This document shows positions 48,237 to 56,604 of a stretch of 64,000 bases of DNA, one piece after another. The position numbers and the translations under genes were made by a program. How positions within the stretch are numbered: position 1 is the stretch's first letter; each line of letters opens with the position of its first letter. The notes beneath the pieces were generated by a model. It did not search any database. It worked only from the letters and a program-made list of their open reading frames with translations, and was not told the DNA's origin. Source of the stretch: Hydrogenophaga pseudoflava NBRC 102511 (GTDB lineage Bacteria; Pseudomonadota; Gammaproteobacteria; Burkholderiales; Burkholderiaceae_C); NCBI RefSeq assembly GCF_001592285.1, contig NZ_BCWQ01000005.1, forward strand, positions 1 through 64,000, written 5' to 3'.

Positions 48237-49178
48237 TCAGGACTTGGCCGGCCCGCGCCCCTTGGCGCGCGGGTGGGCTGCGTCGTAGGCACGGGCCAGG
48301 TGCTGGAAGTCCAGCCGGGTGTACACCTGCGTGGTGCCGATGCTGGCGTGCCCCAGCAGCTCCTGCACCGCGCGCAGGTCACCGCTGCTCTGCAGCACGT
48401 GGCTTGCAAAGGAATGCCGCAGCATGTGCGGGTGGACCGGGGTCGAGAGCCCGGCCAGCAGCGACCGGCGCTTGAGCCGCACCCGGATGTGCTGGGGGGT
48501 CAGGCGGGTGCCGTGGCGGCCGACGAACAGCGCCGGGTCTTCGGCGGCCAGGGCCAGGCGCGCTGCCAGCCAGCGCTGCAGCGCCTCCAGCGCCGCACGG
48601 CCCACCGGCACGCTGCGCCGCTTGGAGCCCTTGCCCAGCACATGGGCCTCGCCCGCCTGCAGGTCGATCCAGCCGCGCGCCGTGCCGCTGGCGGCGACAT
48701 CCAGCCCCACCAGTTCGCCGATGCGCAGGCCGCAGCCGTAGAGCAGCTCGGTGATGCAGGCGTCGCGCGCCTCCAGCGCCGGGTCGTCGCCCTCTTCCAC
48801 GTGCGCGGCCAGCTGCACCGACTCGTCCACGCCCAGCGCCTTGGGCAGGGGCTTGCCGGCCTTGGGCGCGCGCACGTCCTGCACCGGGTTCTGGGTCACC
48901 AGGCCCTGGCGCCCCAGCCACACGTAGAAGCCGCGCCAGCCTGAAAGGATCAGTGCAATGCCGCGGGCGCTGCGGCCGGCGCTGTGCATCTGCGCCACCC
49001 AGCGCCGCACATGGGCGCTCTGCACCTGGCGCAGACCGACGCCTGCGGACTGGGCGTTCTGCGCCAGCCGGGCCAGATCGCCGGTGTAGAGCTCGACGGT
49101 GCGCGCCGCCAGCCGCTTGTCGATGCGCACATGGGCGAGGTAGGCCTCGACCAGCGCCGCGTCGTCGACGCCATTCAT
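48237..49178 (-). CDS. xerC: Tyrosine recombinase XerC
   Basis: XerC with XerD resolves chromosome dimers at dif. The protein is 313 residues from the ATG at 49178; a GTG seven codons earlier (49199) is an alternative start. It has an N-terminal core-binding domain (LVEAYLAHVRIDKRLAARTV) and a catalytic domain with Arg in YGCGLRIGELVGLD, HxxR in HPHMLRHSFASHVLQ, GHASIGTT and the nucleophile Tyr in TQVYTRLDF. The neighbours DUF484 and dapF make the standard dapF-DUF484-xerC order, which supports XerC over a phage integrase. No dif site was searched for outside the window. Confidence 0.95.
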   Translation of the reverse strand: MNGVDDAALVEAYLAHVRIDKRLAARTVELYTGDLARLAQNAQSAGVGLRQVQSAHVRRWVAQMHSAGRSARGIALILSGWRGFYVWLGRQGLVTQNPVQDVRAPKAGKPLPKALGVDESVQLAAHVEEGDDPALEARDACITELLYGCGLRIGELVGLDVAASGTARGWIDLQAGEAHVLGKGSKRRSVPVGRAALEALQRWLAARLALAAEDPALFVGRHGTRLTPQHIRVRLKRRSLLAGLSTPVHPHMLRHSFASHVLQSSGDLRAVQELLGHASIGTTQVYTRLDFQHLARAYDAAHPRAKGRGPAKS

Positions 49179-49212
49179 GGACGCGGCACCACTGTCCACG
49201 GATCTGCCTGGT

Positions 49213-49893
49213 TCAGGGGCGCAGGCGCGAGAGGGCCGCGCTGGTCAGGTCGCCCATGCGCTCCAGGAATTCGGTGCCCATGTCGGCGGCAAAGCGCTGC
49301 GGATCGGGCGAGCCCAGCACCAGCAGGCCGAATGCGTCCTGGCCCTCACCGGCGCGCAGCGGGATCAGGGCCAGCGAGGCCACCGCACCGGGATCGACCA
49401 GCCAGCCGGCCGCTTCCAGACCGGGGTTGGCGCCGCAGTAGGGCCGCGGCAGCGACGAGGCAAAGGCCTGCACGTCGTCGCTGGCGCCCTGGGCGTAGGA
49501 CTGACCGGAGAAGTCGTCCGCCACGCCCCACAGCTTGATCGCCACCTGCGGCACATTGAACTGGGCCGCCATCTCGCGCGCCGCCACCAGGGGCAGATCC
49601 TGCGTGTCGCGGGTCATCAGCAGCTCGCGGGTCCAGCGGTGCAGACGGTCGGCGATGGCGGAGTTTTCCTGGCCGTGGCGGATCATCTCGGCCGAGCGCA
49701 GCTCCAGGCCCTTGATCTTCTCGCGCAGCATCTCGGCCTGGCGCTCCTGCAGGCTCACCGCGCGCTGGCCGTGCGGGCTGCTCAGCTGCACCGTCGCCAG
49801 CACGCCCGCGTGGCGCTCGAAGAAGTCGGGCGTGTTGGCCAGGTAGTTGGCGATGTCGTCTTCGGTGATCGGGGGAATGGTCGGGTCGGTCAT
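49213..49893 (-). CDS. DUF484 family protein (GAF-like)
   Basis: A 226-residue cytoplasmic protein of the DUF484 (YigA) family, with an N-terminal helical domain (ITEDDIANYLANTPDFFERH), a coiled-coil, and a GAF-like C-terminal half (LALIPLRAGEGQDAFGLLVLGSPDPQRF). The function is not known; the gene is almost always found between dapF and xerC, as here. The gap to dapF is 22 bases. Confidence 0.9.
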   Translation of the reverse strand: MTDPTIPPITEDDIANYLANTPDFFERHAGVLATVQLSSPHGQRAVSLQERQAEMLREKIKGLELRSAEMIRHGQENSAIADRLHRWTRELLMTRDTQDLPLVAAREMAAQFNVPQVAIKLWGVADDFSGQSYAQGASDDVQAFASSLPRPYCGANPGLEAAGWLVDPGAVASLALIPLRAGEGQDAFGLLVLGSPDPQRFAADMGTEFLERMGDLTSAALSRLRP

Positions 49894-49915
49894 GGAAGTG
49901 TGTCGATCCTGATGT

Positions 49916-50791
49916 TCACGCCAGCTCGGGGACGTCGATCTCGCCCTCGAACACCGAGGTGGCCGGTCCGGTCATGAAGACCGGTGCGTCATGGGCCGCA
50001 TTGTCGCCCCATGCGATGGTGAGCCGGCCGCCGCGCGTCTCGACGTCGACGCTGTCGTCCAGCAGGCCCAGGCGGATGCCGGCCACCACCGCTGCGCAGG
50101 CGCCGGTGCCGCAGGCCAGGGTCTCACCCACGCCGCGCTCGTGCACGCGCAGGCGCACAAGGGCACGGTCCACCACCTGCAGGAAGCCCGCGTTCACGCG
50201 CGCAGGGAACTGCGCATGGCGCTCGATCTGCGGCCCCCAGGTGGGCACGGGCGCCGTGTCCACGTTGTCCACCAGCAGCACGGCGTGCGGGTTGCCCATG
50301 GACAGCACGGCCACCGGCGCCATGTCACCGCCGGCCAGCGGCAGGGACCAGCGCTCGAAGTTGCCCATGGGCACGGGCGTCTGACCGGCCGCGTCGAAGG
50401 GCACGCGCGCCAGGTCGAAGATGGGCGCGCCCATGTCCACGGTCACGCGGCCATCGTCGTTCAGCGCCAGGCTGATCTCGCCGTGCTTGACCTTCACCCG
50501 CACCGGGTTGCGCTCGGTCAGACCCTTGTCGCGCACGAAACGCACGAAACAGCGCGCGCCGTTGCCGCAGTGTTCGACCTCGCCGCCGTCGGCGTTGTGG
50601 ATCACGTATTCAAAGTCCACGCCGTCCGACGGCGCGGGGCGCACCGACAGGATCTGGTCGGCGCCGACGCCGAAGTGGCGGTCGGCCAGGAAACGGTACT
50701 GGGCCGCGCTCAGGCCGAGGCGGCCACGGGTCTCGTCGAGCACGACGAAGTCGTTGCCCGCGCCCTGCATTTTGGTGAAGTGCACTCGCAT
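49916..50791 (-). CDS. dapF: Diaminopimelate epimerase
   Basis: DapF converts L,L- to meso-diaminopimelate for lysine and peptidoglycan synthesis, supplying MurE. The 291-residue protein shows the duplicated fold with [14 protein letters not shown], the first catalytic Cys in [14 protein letters not shown] and the second in [16 protein letters not shown]. The 171 bases upstream are shared with the divergent ABC operon and contain its palindrome, so the operator might influence both. Confidence 0.97.
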   Translation of the reverse strand: MRVHFTKMQGAGNDFVVLDETRGRLGLSAAQYRFLADRHFGVGADQILSVRPAPSDGVDFEYVIHNADGGEVEHCGNGARCFVRFVRDKGLTERNPVRVKVKHGEISLALNDDGRVTVDMGAPIFDLARVPFDAAGQTPVPMGNFERWSLPLAGGDMAPVAVLSMGNPHAVLLVDNVDTAPVPTWGPQIERHAQFPARVNAGFLQVVDRALVRLRVHERGVGETLACGTGACAAVVAGIRLGLLDDSVDVETRGGRLTIAWGDNAAHDAPVFMTGPATSVFEGEIDVPELA

Positions 50792-50892
50792 GGTTCGATT
50801 ATCCGCCCACCCCGGTGCGCGCCGTGCCGGTGCGTGCGCACCGCCGCGGACTGCGGCGCACCCCTCGGGGCATATTGCGCACAAAGCCGGTG

Positions 50893-50933
50893 CTGTTTTG
50901 TATGCAATTTTGTGCAAATTGCATACAAAACAG
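50893..50933. promoter_or_regulatory. 41-bp perfect inverted repeat, likely GntR operator
   Basis: The arms CTGTTTTGTATGCAATTT (50893-50910) and its exact reverse complement (50916-50933) flank TGTGC: 18 of 18 positions pair. Each arm contains TTGTATGCAA or TTGCATACAA, a near-palindrome of the kind bound by GntR/FadR-type dimers, and the two sit 21 bases apart, i.e. on the same DNA face. It lies 29 bases before the ABC-transporter operon that encodes a GntR/FCD regulator, and between divergent genes. Confidence 0.75.
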
Positions 50934-50961
50934 CTGGCACGGCTCGTGCAACAAGGCCGGC

Positions 50962-51969
50962 ATGAATGCAGACTCCCCCGCCCCCGCCGCCGTCGAACTG
51001 ATCGCCCTGACCAAGCAGTACGGTCCGGGCGCCACCGCGGTCGACGCGATCGACCTGCGCATCGCCGCCAACAGCTACTGCTGCCTGCTCGGTCCCTCGG
51101 GCTGCGGCAAGAGCACGACGCTGCGCATGATCGCCGGGCATGAGAGCACCACCAGCGGCGACATCCTGCTGGAGAACCGCAACATCACCAACCTGCCCGC
51201 CGCGGCGCGCGGCACGGCCATGATGTTCCAGAGCTTCGCGCTGTTCCCGCACCTCTCGGCGCTGGACAACGTGGCCTTCAGCCTGAAGATGAAGGGCATC
51301 GGCAAGGCCGAGCGCCACGCCCGCGCGCAAGACCTCCTGCAGCGCGTGGCCATGGGGCACCTGGCGCACCGCAAGCCGGGCGAACTCTCGGGTGGCCAGC
51401 AGCAGCGCGTGGCGCTGGCGCGCGCCCTCATCACCCAGCCGCGCGTGCTGCTGCTAGACGAGCCGCTGTCGGCGCTCGACCCCTTCCTGCGCATCCAGAT
51501 GCGCGCCGAGCTGCGCCACTGGCAGCGCGAACTGGGCCTGACCTTCGTCCACGTCACGCACAGCCAGGAAGAGGCCATGGCGCTGGCCGACACCATGGTG
51601 GTGATGAACCACGGCCGCATCGAACAGGCCGGCCCGCCGCACGCCGTCTACAACCGGCCGGCCAGCGAATTCGTGGCGCGCTTCATGGGCGGCCACAACG
51701 TGCTGCAGACCGCCGACGGCAAGGTCGCCGTGCGCAACGACCACATCCGCCTGACCGAGGCCGGCAGCACCGGCTGGACCGCCACCGTGAGCGACGTGGA
51801 GTACCAGGGCACCTACGTGCTGCTGGGCCTGCAGCTCGACGGCGACAGCGCCGACCGCAGCGTGTCGGTCATGTTGCCCGAAGCCGCCTTTGTCGACCGC
51901 CCCTGGACCACCGGCGAGCGCGCCGACCTGAGCTGGGACCCGACCCAGGCGCACGCCCTGGCCGCCTGA
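50962..51969 (+). CDS. Polyamine-type ABC transporter ATPase (PotA-like)
   Basis: The 335-residue ATPase of an importer. It has Walker [20 protein letters not shown], the Q loop [18 protein letters not shown], signature [15 protein letters not shown], Walker [13 protein letters not shown] and the H-loop [14 protein letters not shown], followed by a C-terminal TOBE-like domain. Best matches in architecture are spermidine/putrescine or related small-organic-cation importers. It begins the operon; the following solute-binding gene starts 53 bases after its stop. Confidence 0.92.
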   Translation: MNADSPAPAAVELIALTKQYGPGATAVDAIDLRIAANSYCCLLGPSGCGKSTTLRMIAGHESTTSGDILLENRNITNLPAAARGTAMMFQSFALFPHLSALDNVAFSLKMKGIGKAERHARAQDLLQRVAMGHLAHRKPGELSGGQQQRVALARALITQPRVLLLDEPLSALDPFLRIQMRAELRHWQRELGLTFVHVTHSQEEAMALADTMVVMNHGRIEQAGPPHAVYNRPASEFVARFMGGHNVLQTADGKVAVRNDHIRLTEAGSTGWTATVSDVEYQGTYVLLGLQLDGDSADRSVSVMLPEAAFVDRPWTTGERADLSWDPTQAHALAA

Positions 51970-52022
51970 TGGCGCCCGTTTTCCCCTCCCCTGTCCTTCC
52001 CCCTGCAACCAAGGAGTTCTCC

Positions 52023-53300
52023 ATGCCCGATTCCACCGACATCCAGCACGACGGCCTGTCGCGCCGCAGCCTGCTGCAAGGCACCGCCGGCCTGGCCGGC
52101 ATCCTGGCCAGCGGCCTCTCGCCGGCCATCGCCCAGGAAAAGATCACCCTGCGCTACCTGGGCACCGCGGTGAACCAGGACAAGGCCATCGCCGAGAAGT
52201 TCGAGAAGGACACCGGCATCAAGATCCAGTACGTGGCCGTGACCACCGACGACGTGACCAAGCGCGCCGTCACCGCGCCCAACAGCTTCGACCTGATCGA
52301 CACCGAGTACTTCTCGCTCAAGAAGATCGTGCCCACCGGCAACCTCAAGGGCATTGACACCAAGAAGATCAAGAACGCCGACAAGATCACGTCGCTGTTC
52401 ACCACCGGCACCGTGGCCGGCAAGGCCGTGGGCGACCAGGGCACCGCGCCCAAGAAGGTCATCTTCCTGGAGGGAGAGAAGAGCAAGGTCTTCGCCAAGA
52501 GCCCGACCCAGTTCATGAGCCTGATCCCCACGGTCTACAACGCCGACACGCTGGGCATCCGCCCCGACCTGATCAAGCGCCCGATCTCCAGCTGGGCCGA
52601 AATGCTGAACCCCGAGTTCAAGGGCAAGACCGCCATCCTGAACATCCCGTCCATCGGCATCATGGACGCGGCCATGGTGGTGGAAGCCATGGGCATCCAC
52701 AAGTACGCCGACAAGGGCAACATGACCAAGGCCGAGATCGACCTGACGATCAAGACCCTGATCGAAGCCAAGAAGGCCGGCCAGTTCCGCGCGCTGTGGA
52801 AGGACTTCAACGAGTCCGTGAACCTGATGGCCTCGGGCGAGGTGGTGATCCAGTCCATGTGGAGCCCGGCCGTGACCGCCGTGCGCACCAAGGGCATCGA
52901 CTGCGTGTTCCAGCCGCTCAAGGAGGGCTATCGCGCCTGGGCCGCCGGCTTTGGCCTGCCGACCACGCTCTCGGGCCGCAAGCTCGACGGCGCCTACGAG
53001 TTCATCAACTGGTTCCTCGACGGCTGGGCCGGCGCCTACCTCAACCGCCAGGGCTACTACAGCGCCGTGCTGGAAACCGCCAAGGCCAAGATGGAGCCGT
53101 ACGAATGGGCCTACTGGATGGAAGGCAAGGAAGCCACCCAGGACATCAAGAGCCCCAACGGCGACCTGCTGGCCAAGAAGGGCGCCAAGCGCGACGGCGG
53201 CAGCTACGAGCAGCGCATGGGTGGCATCGCCTGCTGGAACGCCGTGATGGACGAGAACGAGTACATGGTCCGCAAGTGGAACGAGTTCGTCGCCGCCTGA
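52023..53300 (+). CDS. ABC transporter solute-binding protein (PotD-like)
   Basis: The 425-residue substrate receptor. The N-terminus has a twin-arginine-type signal: SRRSLLQGTAGLAGILASG, ending AIAQ. The rest is a type 2 periplasmic-binding fold (ITLRYLGTAVNQDKAIAEKF onwards). Shine-Dalgarno AAGGAG precedes the ATG at 52023. The ligand cannot be identified from sequence; neighbours suggest a nitrogen compound rather than a sugar. Confidence 0.9.
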   Translation: MPDSTDIQHDGLSRRSLLQGTAGLAGILASGLSPAIAQEKITLRYLGTAVNQDKAIAEKFEKDTGIKIQYVAVTTDDVTKRAVTAPNSFDLIDTEYFSLKKIVPTGNLKGIDTKKIKNADKITSLFTTGTVAGKAVGDQGTAPKKVIFLEGEKSKVFAKSPTQFMSLIPTVYNADTLGIRPDLIKRPISSWAEMLNPEFKGKTAILNIPSIGIMDAAMVVEAMGIHKYADKGNMTKAEIDLTIKTLIEAKKAGQFRALWKDFNESVNLMASGEVVIQSMWSPAVTAVRTKGIDCVFQPLKEGYRAWAAGFGLPTTLSGRKLDGAYEFINWFLDGWAGAYLNRQGYYSAVLETAKAKMEPYEWAYWMEGKEATQDIKSPNGDLLAKKGAKRDGGSYEQRMGGIACWNAVMDENEYMVRKWNEFVAA

Positions 53301-53321
53301 CCACCCAGCCCCTCTGAGCCC

Positions 53322-54242
53322 ATGAGCACGAACACCGCCGTGATGGCCCCCGTCACCGACAGCCCCAACCGCACCGTGCCCGCCGGGTGGCAGGCCGCGC
53401 CGTACACGCTGGTGTTCGTGCTGTTCTTCCTGATCCCGCTGGGCCTGGTGCTGATGGTCAGCTTCTGGGACTTCAACGAGTACGAGCTGATCCCGGCCTT
53501 CACGGTCCGCAACTACCTCTCCATCTTCGAGGGCTGCTCCACGCTCACCGACCACGGTGATTTCTGCGTGACGCTCTCGACTTACCTGTCCACGCTCAAG
53601 TTCAGTTTCCTGGTCTGGCTGATCACCCTGATGCTGGGCTTTGCCGTGGCCTATTTCCTGGCCTTTCACGTGCGGTCCTCGGGCATGCAGACGGCCCTGT
53701 TCGTGCTGTGCACGGTGCCGTTCTGGACCTCGAACGTCATCCGCATGATCTCCTGGGTGCCGCTGCTGGGCCGCAACGGCCTGGTGAACCAGAGCCTGCA
53801 GGGCATCGGCCTCATCGACCAGCCCATCGAGTGGCTGCTGTTCTCCGACTTCTCGGTGGTGCTGGCCTTCGTGCACCTCTACACCATGTTCATGATCGTG
53901 CCCATCTTCAACAGCATGATGCGCATCGACCGCAGCCTGCTGGAAGCCGCCAGCGACGCCGGGGCGAGTGCCTGGCAGACGCTGTGGAACGTGATCGTGC
54001 CGCTGTGCAAGACCGGCATCATCATCGGCTCGATCTTCGTCATCACCATCGTCATGGGCGACTTCGTGACCATCGGCGTCATGGGCGGCCAGCAGATCGC
54101 CTCGGTCGGCAAGATCATCCAGGTGCAGACCTCGTACCTGCAGTTCCCGCTGGCCGCGGCCAACGCGGTGATCCTGCTCGCCGTGGTGCTGATGATCATC
54201 TGGGGCCTGACGCGCCTCGTCGACATTCGCAAGGAACTCTGA
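53322..54242 (+). CDS. ABC transporter permease (PotB-like)
   Basis: A 306-residue inner-membrane permease with about six membrane segments. The EAA loop coupling to the ATPase is EAASDAGASAWQTLWNVIVPL. Topology and order (solute-binding protein, then two permeases) match PotB/PotH-like importers. It starts 21 bases after the solute-binding gene and ends two bases before the second permease. Confidence 0.92.
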   Translation: MSTNTAVMAPVTDSPNRTVPAGWQAAPYTLVFVLFFLIPLGLVLMVSFWDFNEYELIPAFTVRNYLSIFEGCSTLTDHGDFCVTLSTYLSTLKFSFLVWLITLMLGFAVAYFLAFHVRSSGMQTALFVLCTVPFWTSNVIRMISWVPLLGRNGLVNQSLQGIGLIDQPIEWLLFSDFSVVLAFVHLYTMFMIVPIFNSMMRIDRSLLEAASDAGASAWQTLWNVIVPLCKTGIIIGSIFVITIVMGDFVTIGVMGGQQIASVGKIIQVQTSYLQFPLAAANAVILLAVVLMIIWGLTRLVDIRKEL

Positions 54243-54244
54243 CC

Positions 54245-55120
54245 ATGCAAGCCCGAGTCTCCGACGCCCGCGCGCCCGGCTTCTGGCCGCTGGCTGCCGT
54301 CTTCGCGTTCTTTGTGCTGTTCATGTACGGCCCGATGGCCGTCATCTTCGTGCTCTCGTTCCAGGGGCCGGAGGGCGGCCTCACCTTCCCGATGAGGGGC
54401 TGGTCGTTGCACTGGTTCCGCCAGCTGGCCGAAGGACTGGGCACAGTGGACATCGGCGCCGCGTTCACCCGCTCGCTGATGCTGGGCGCGGTGGTCATGG
54501 CCTTCACCGTCGTGCTGTCGGTGCTGGCAGGCCTGGCCTTTCGCAAGAAGCTGGGCAGCGGCAATGCGCTGTTCTATGTGACGGTGGCCAGCCTGATCAT
54601 GCCGTCCATCATCGTGTCGCTGGGCATCGGCCTGCAGTTCCGCCTGCTCGACGGTGGCATCAAGCACCTGCTGGAAGCGGTGGGCGCGACGACCACGCTG
54701 GAGGAATACGGCACCGCGCTCGGCTTGTTCACCTCGGCCCTTGGCGCGCACCTGACCTGGACCCTGCCCTTCGGGCTGCTGATCATGTTCGCGGTCTTCA
54801 ACCGCTTCAACCCGGCGTATGAAGAAGCGGCGCGCGACCTCGGCGCCACGCCCTGGCAGACCTTCCGCCACGTGGTGCTGCCGCTGATCGGCCCCTCGGT
54901 GGTCGGCATCGGCATGTTCGGCTTCACCCTCAGCTGGGACGAGATCGCCCGCACCTCGCAGGCCATCGGCGATGTCAACACCCTGCCGCTGGAGCTGCAG
55001 GGCCTCACGTCCACCGTCACCACGCCGGCCATCTACGCGCTGGGCACGGTGACGACCGTGGTGTCGTTCGCGGTCATGGGCCTCACGGTCGGTCTCGCGA
55101 TGTGGCTGAAGAAAAAATGA
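54245..55120 (+). CDS. ABC transporter permease (PotC-like)
   Basis: The second permease, 291 residues with six membrane segments and the EAA loop EAARDLGATPWQTFRHVVLPL. It forms the heterodimeric channel with the preceding gene. Its stop overlaps the ATG of the GntR-type regulator (ATGA), so regulator and transporter are made in step. Confidence 0.92.
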   Translation: MQARVSDARAPGFWPLAAVFAFFVLFMYGPMAVIFVLSFQGPEGGLTFPMRGWSLHWFRQLAEGLGTVDIGAAFTRSLMLGAVVMAFTVVLSVLAGLAFRKKLGSGNALFYVTVASLIMPSIIVSLGIGLQFRLLDGGIKHLLEAVGATTTLEEYGTALGLFTSALGAHLTWTLPFGLLIMFAVFNRFNPAYEEAARDLGATPWQTFRHVVLPLIGPSVVGIGMFGFTLSWDEIARTSQAIGDVNTLPLELQGLTSTVTTPAIYALGTVTTVVSFAVMGLTVGLAMWLKKK

Positions 55121-55818
55121 AAGCCACCACGACGCCGCTGTCCGACCAAGCGATCTACGAGCGCATGGTCTCGGCCATCCTCGACCACCAGCTGCCGCCG
55201 GGCACCAAGCTGGTGGAAGACCGGCTGGCGGCAGCCTTTGGTGTCTCGCGCACGCGCATCCGCCCGGTGCTGGTGCGGCTGGCCAACGAGAAGGTGGTCA
55301 CGCTCACACCCAACCGCGGCGCGGCGATTGCCGAACCCAGCGAGCAGGAGGCGCACGAGGTGTTCGAGGTGCGGCGCATGATCGAACCGCTGCTGGTCGA
55401 GCGCTTCATCGCCCGCGCCACCGCGTCTCACATCCAGGCGCTCAAGGCCTGCATCCGCGACGAGGAGGCGGCGCGCAAGGCCGGCGACATGCGCCGCGCG
55501 ATCCGCCTCTCGGGCGACTTCCACCTGCAGATCGCCGAACACGCCGGCCACCAGACCCTGGGCGGCATCCTGCGCGAGCTGGTCTCCCGCACCTCGCTCA
55601 TCCTCATGGCCTACAGCGCGCCGCACGCCCAGGCGCGCGAGGACGCCACCGCTTGCGGCTGCCAGGAACACCGCGGCCTGATTGCCGCCATCCAGCTGCG
55701 CGATGCGAAGGAAGCCGCACGGCTGATGCGCGAGCATCTGGAACGGCTGGAATCACAACTCAGCTTCACGTCCGCTCCTGAAGCAGCACCGGACCTCCTG
55801 GAACTGTTCGGCTCATGA
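55117..55818 (+). CDS. GntR-family (FCD) transcriptional regulator
   Basis: A 233-residue FadR-subfamily regulator. The N-terminal winged helix (AIYERMVSAILDHQLPPGTK then LAAAFGVSRTRIRPVLVRL) is followed by an all-helical FCD ligand domain (EVFEVRRMIEPLLVERF, with metal-binding His in SGDFHLQIAEHAGH and EHRGLIAAI). It is co-transcribed with the transporter and is the obvious candidate to bind the 41-bp palindrome upstream of the operon. The start overlaps the permease stop, and the stop overlaps the next start. Confidence 0.92.
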   Translation: MKATTTPLSDQAIYERMVSAILDHQLPPGTKLVEDRLAAAFGVSRTRIRPVLVRLANEKVVTLTPNRGAAIAEPSEQEAHEVFEVRRMIEPLLVERFIARATASHIQALKACIRDEEAARKAGDMRRAIRLSGDFHLQIAEHAGHQTLGGILRELVSRTSLILMAYSAPHAQAREDATACGCQEHRGLIAAIQLRDAKEAARLMREHLERLESQLSFTSAPEAAPDLLELFGS

Positions 55819-56552
55819 AACGGCTGCTGGTCATCAATCCCAACACCTCGGAGCGCGTCAGCGCGCTGCTGCAGACCCACGTGCAGGCCGCCGCCGGTTC
55901 ACACGTGGTGGTGCAGACGGTCACCGCCCGCTTCGGTGCGCCCTACATCGCCGACGAGGCCAGCTACGCCGTGGCCGCGCACGCGGCGCTCGACGCCTGG
56001 GCGGCGGCACTCGACCGCGAGCCGACCCAACCCGACGCCGTGCTGATCGGCTGCTTCGGCGACCCGGGCCTGATGGCGTTGCGCGAGTCCAGCCCGGCCC
56101 CGGTGACCGGCCTGGCCGAAGCGGCCTTCATCGAGGCCGCGCGCCACGGGCGCTACGCCATCGTCACCGGCGGCGAACGCTGGGCGCCGATGCTGCAACG
56201 GCTCGCGCAGGCATTGGGCCAGGCCCAGCAACTGGCCGGCATCCACACCGTGGCGCCCACCGGCGCGCAGCTCGCCGCCGACCCGGCCGGCGCCCACCGC
56301 CTGCTGGCCCAGGCCTGCCGGGACGCCGCTCACCAGCTGGGCGTCCAGGCCGTCATCCTGGGCGGCGCGGGCCTGGCCGGCATGGCCGCCGCGGTGCAGG
56401 CCCAGGTGCCCGTGCCGGTGATCGACAGCGTCATCGCCGGCACCCACTGGGCGCTGCGCACGCCGCCGCTGCCCCCCCTGCGTGCGACGCCCGGTTTCGA
56501 CAACGCCTGGCAGGGACTTTCACCGGAGATGCACGCCCTGGGGCTGGCGTAA
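55815..56552 (+). CDS. Asp/Glu/hydantoin racemase-family protein
   Basis: A 245-residue protein of the family that includes hydantoin and allantoin racemases, maleate isomerase and arylmalonate decarboxylase. The N-terminal INPNTSERVSALL is the hydantoin-racemase-like signature. The first catalytic cysteine is present (Cys80, LIGCFGDPGL), but the second, normally in a GCAG motif, reads Gly184 in ILGGAGLAGM. Two-base racemisation would therefore be compromised; a decarboxylase, isomerase or one-cysteine mechanism is possible. It is the last gene of the transport operon (4-base overlap), so its substrate is probably the imported compound. Confidence 0.85.
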   Translation: MKRLLVINPNTSERVSALLQTHVQAAAGSHVVVQTVTARFGAPYIADEASYAVAAHAALDAWAAALDREPTQPDAVLIGCFGDPGLMALRESSPAPVTGLAEAAFIEAARHGRYAIVTGGERWAPMLQRLAQALGQAQQLAGIHTVAPTGAQLAADPAGAHRLLAQACRDAAHQLGVQAVILGGAGLAGMAAAVQAQVPVPVIDSVIAGTHWALRTPPLPPLRATPGFDNAWQGLSPEMHALGLA

Positions 56553-56604
56553 ACCCCAAGCCCGCGCGACAGCGCCGGGCGGGCGGTCCACGCACAATGG
56601 ATGC

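Noticed and set aside
48237..49178. The tyrosine recombinase as a phage or integron integrase
   Set aside because: The dapF-DUF484-recombinase order, the normal XerC length and the lack of mobile-element signs or attachment repeats identify housekeeping XerC.
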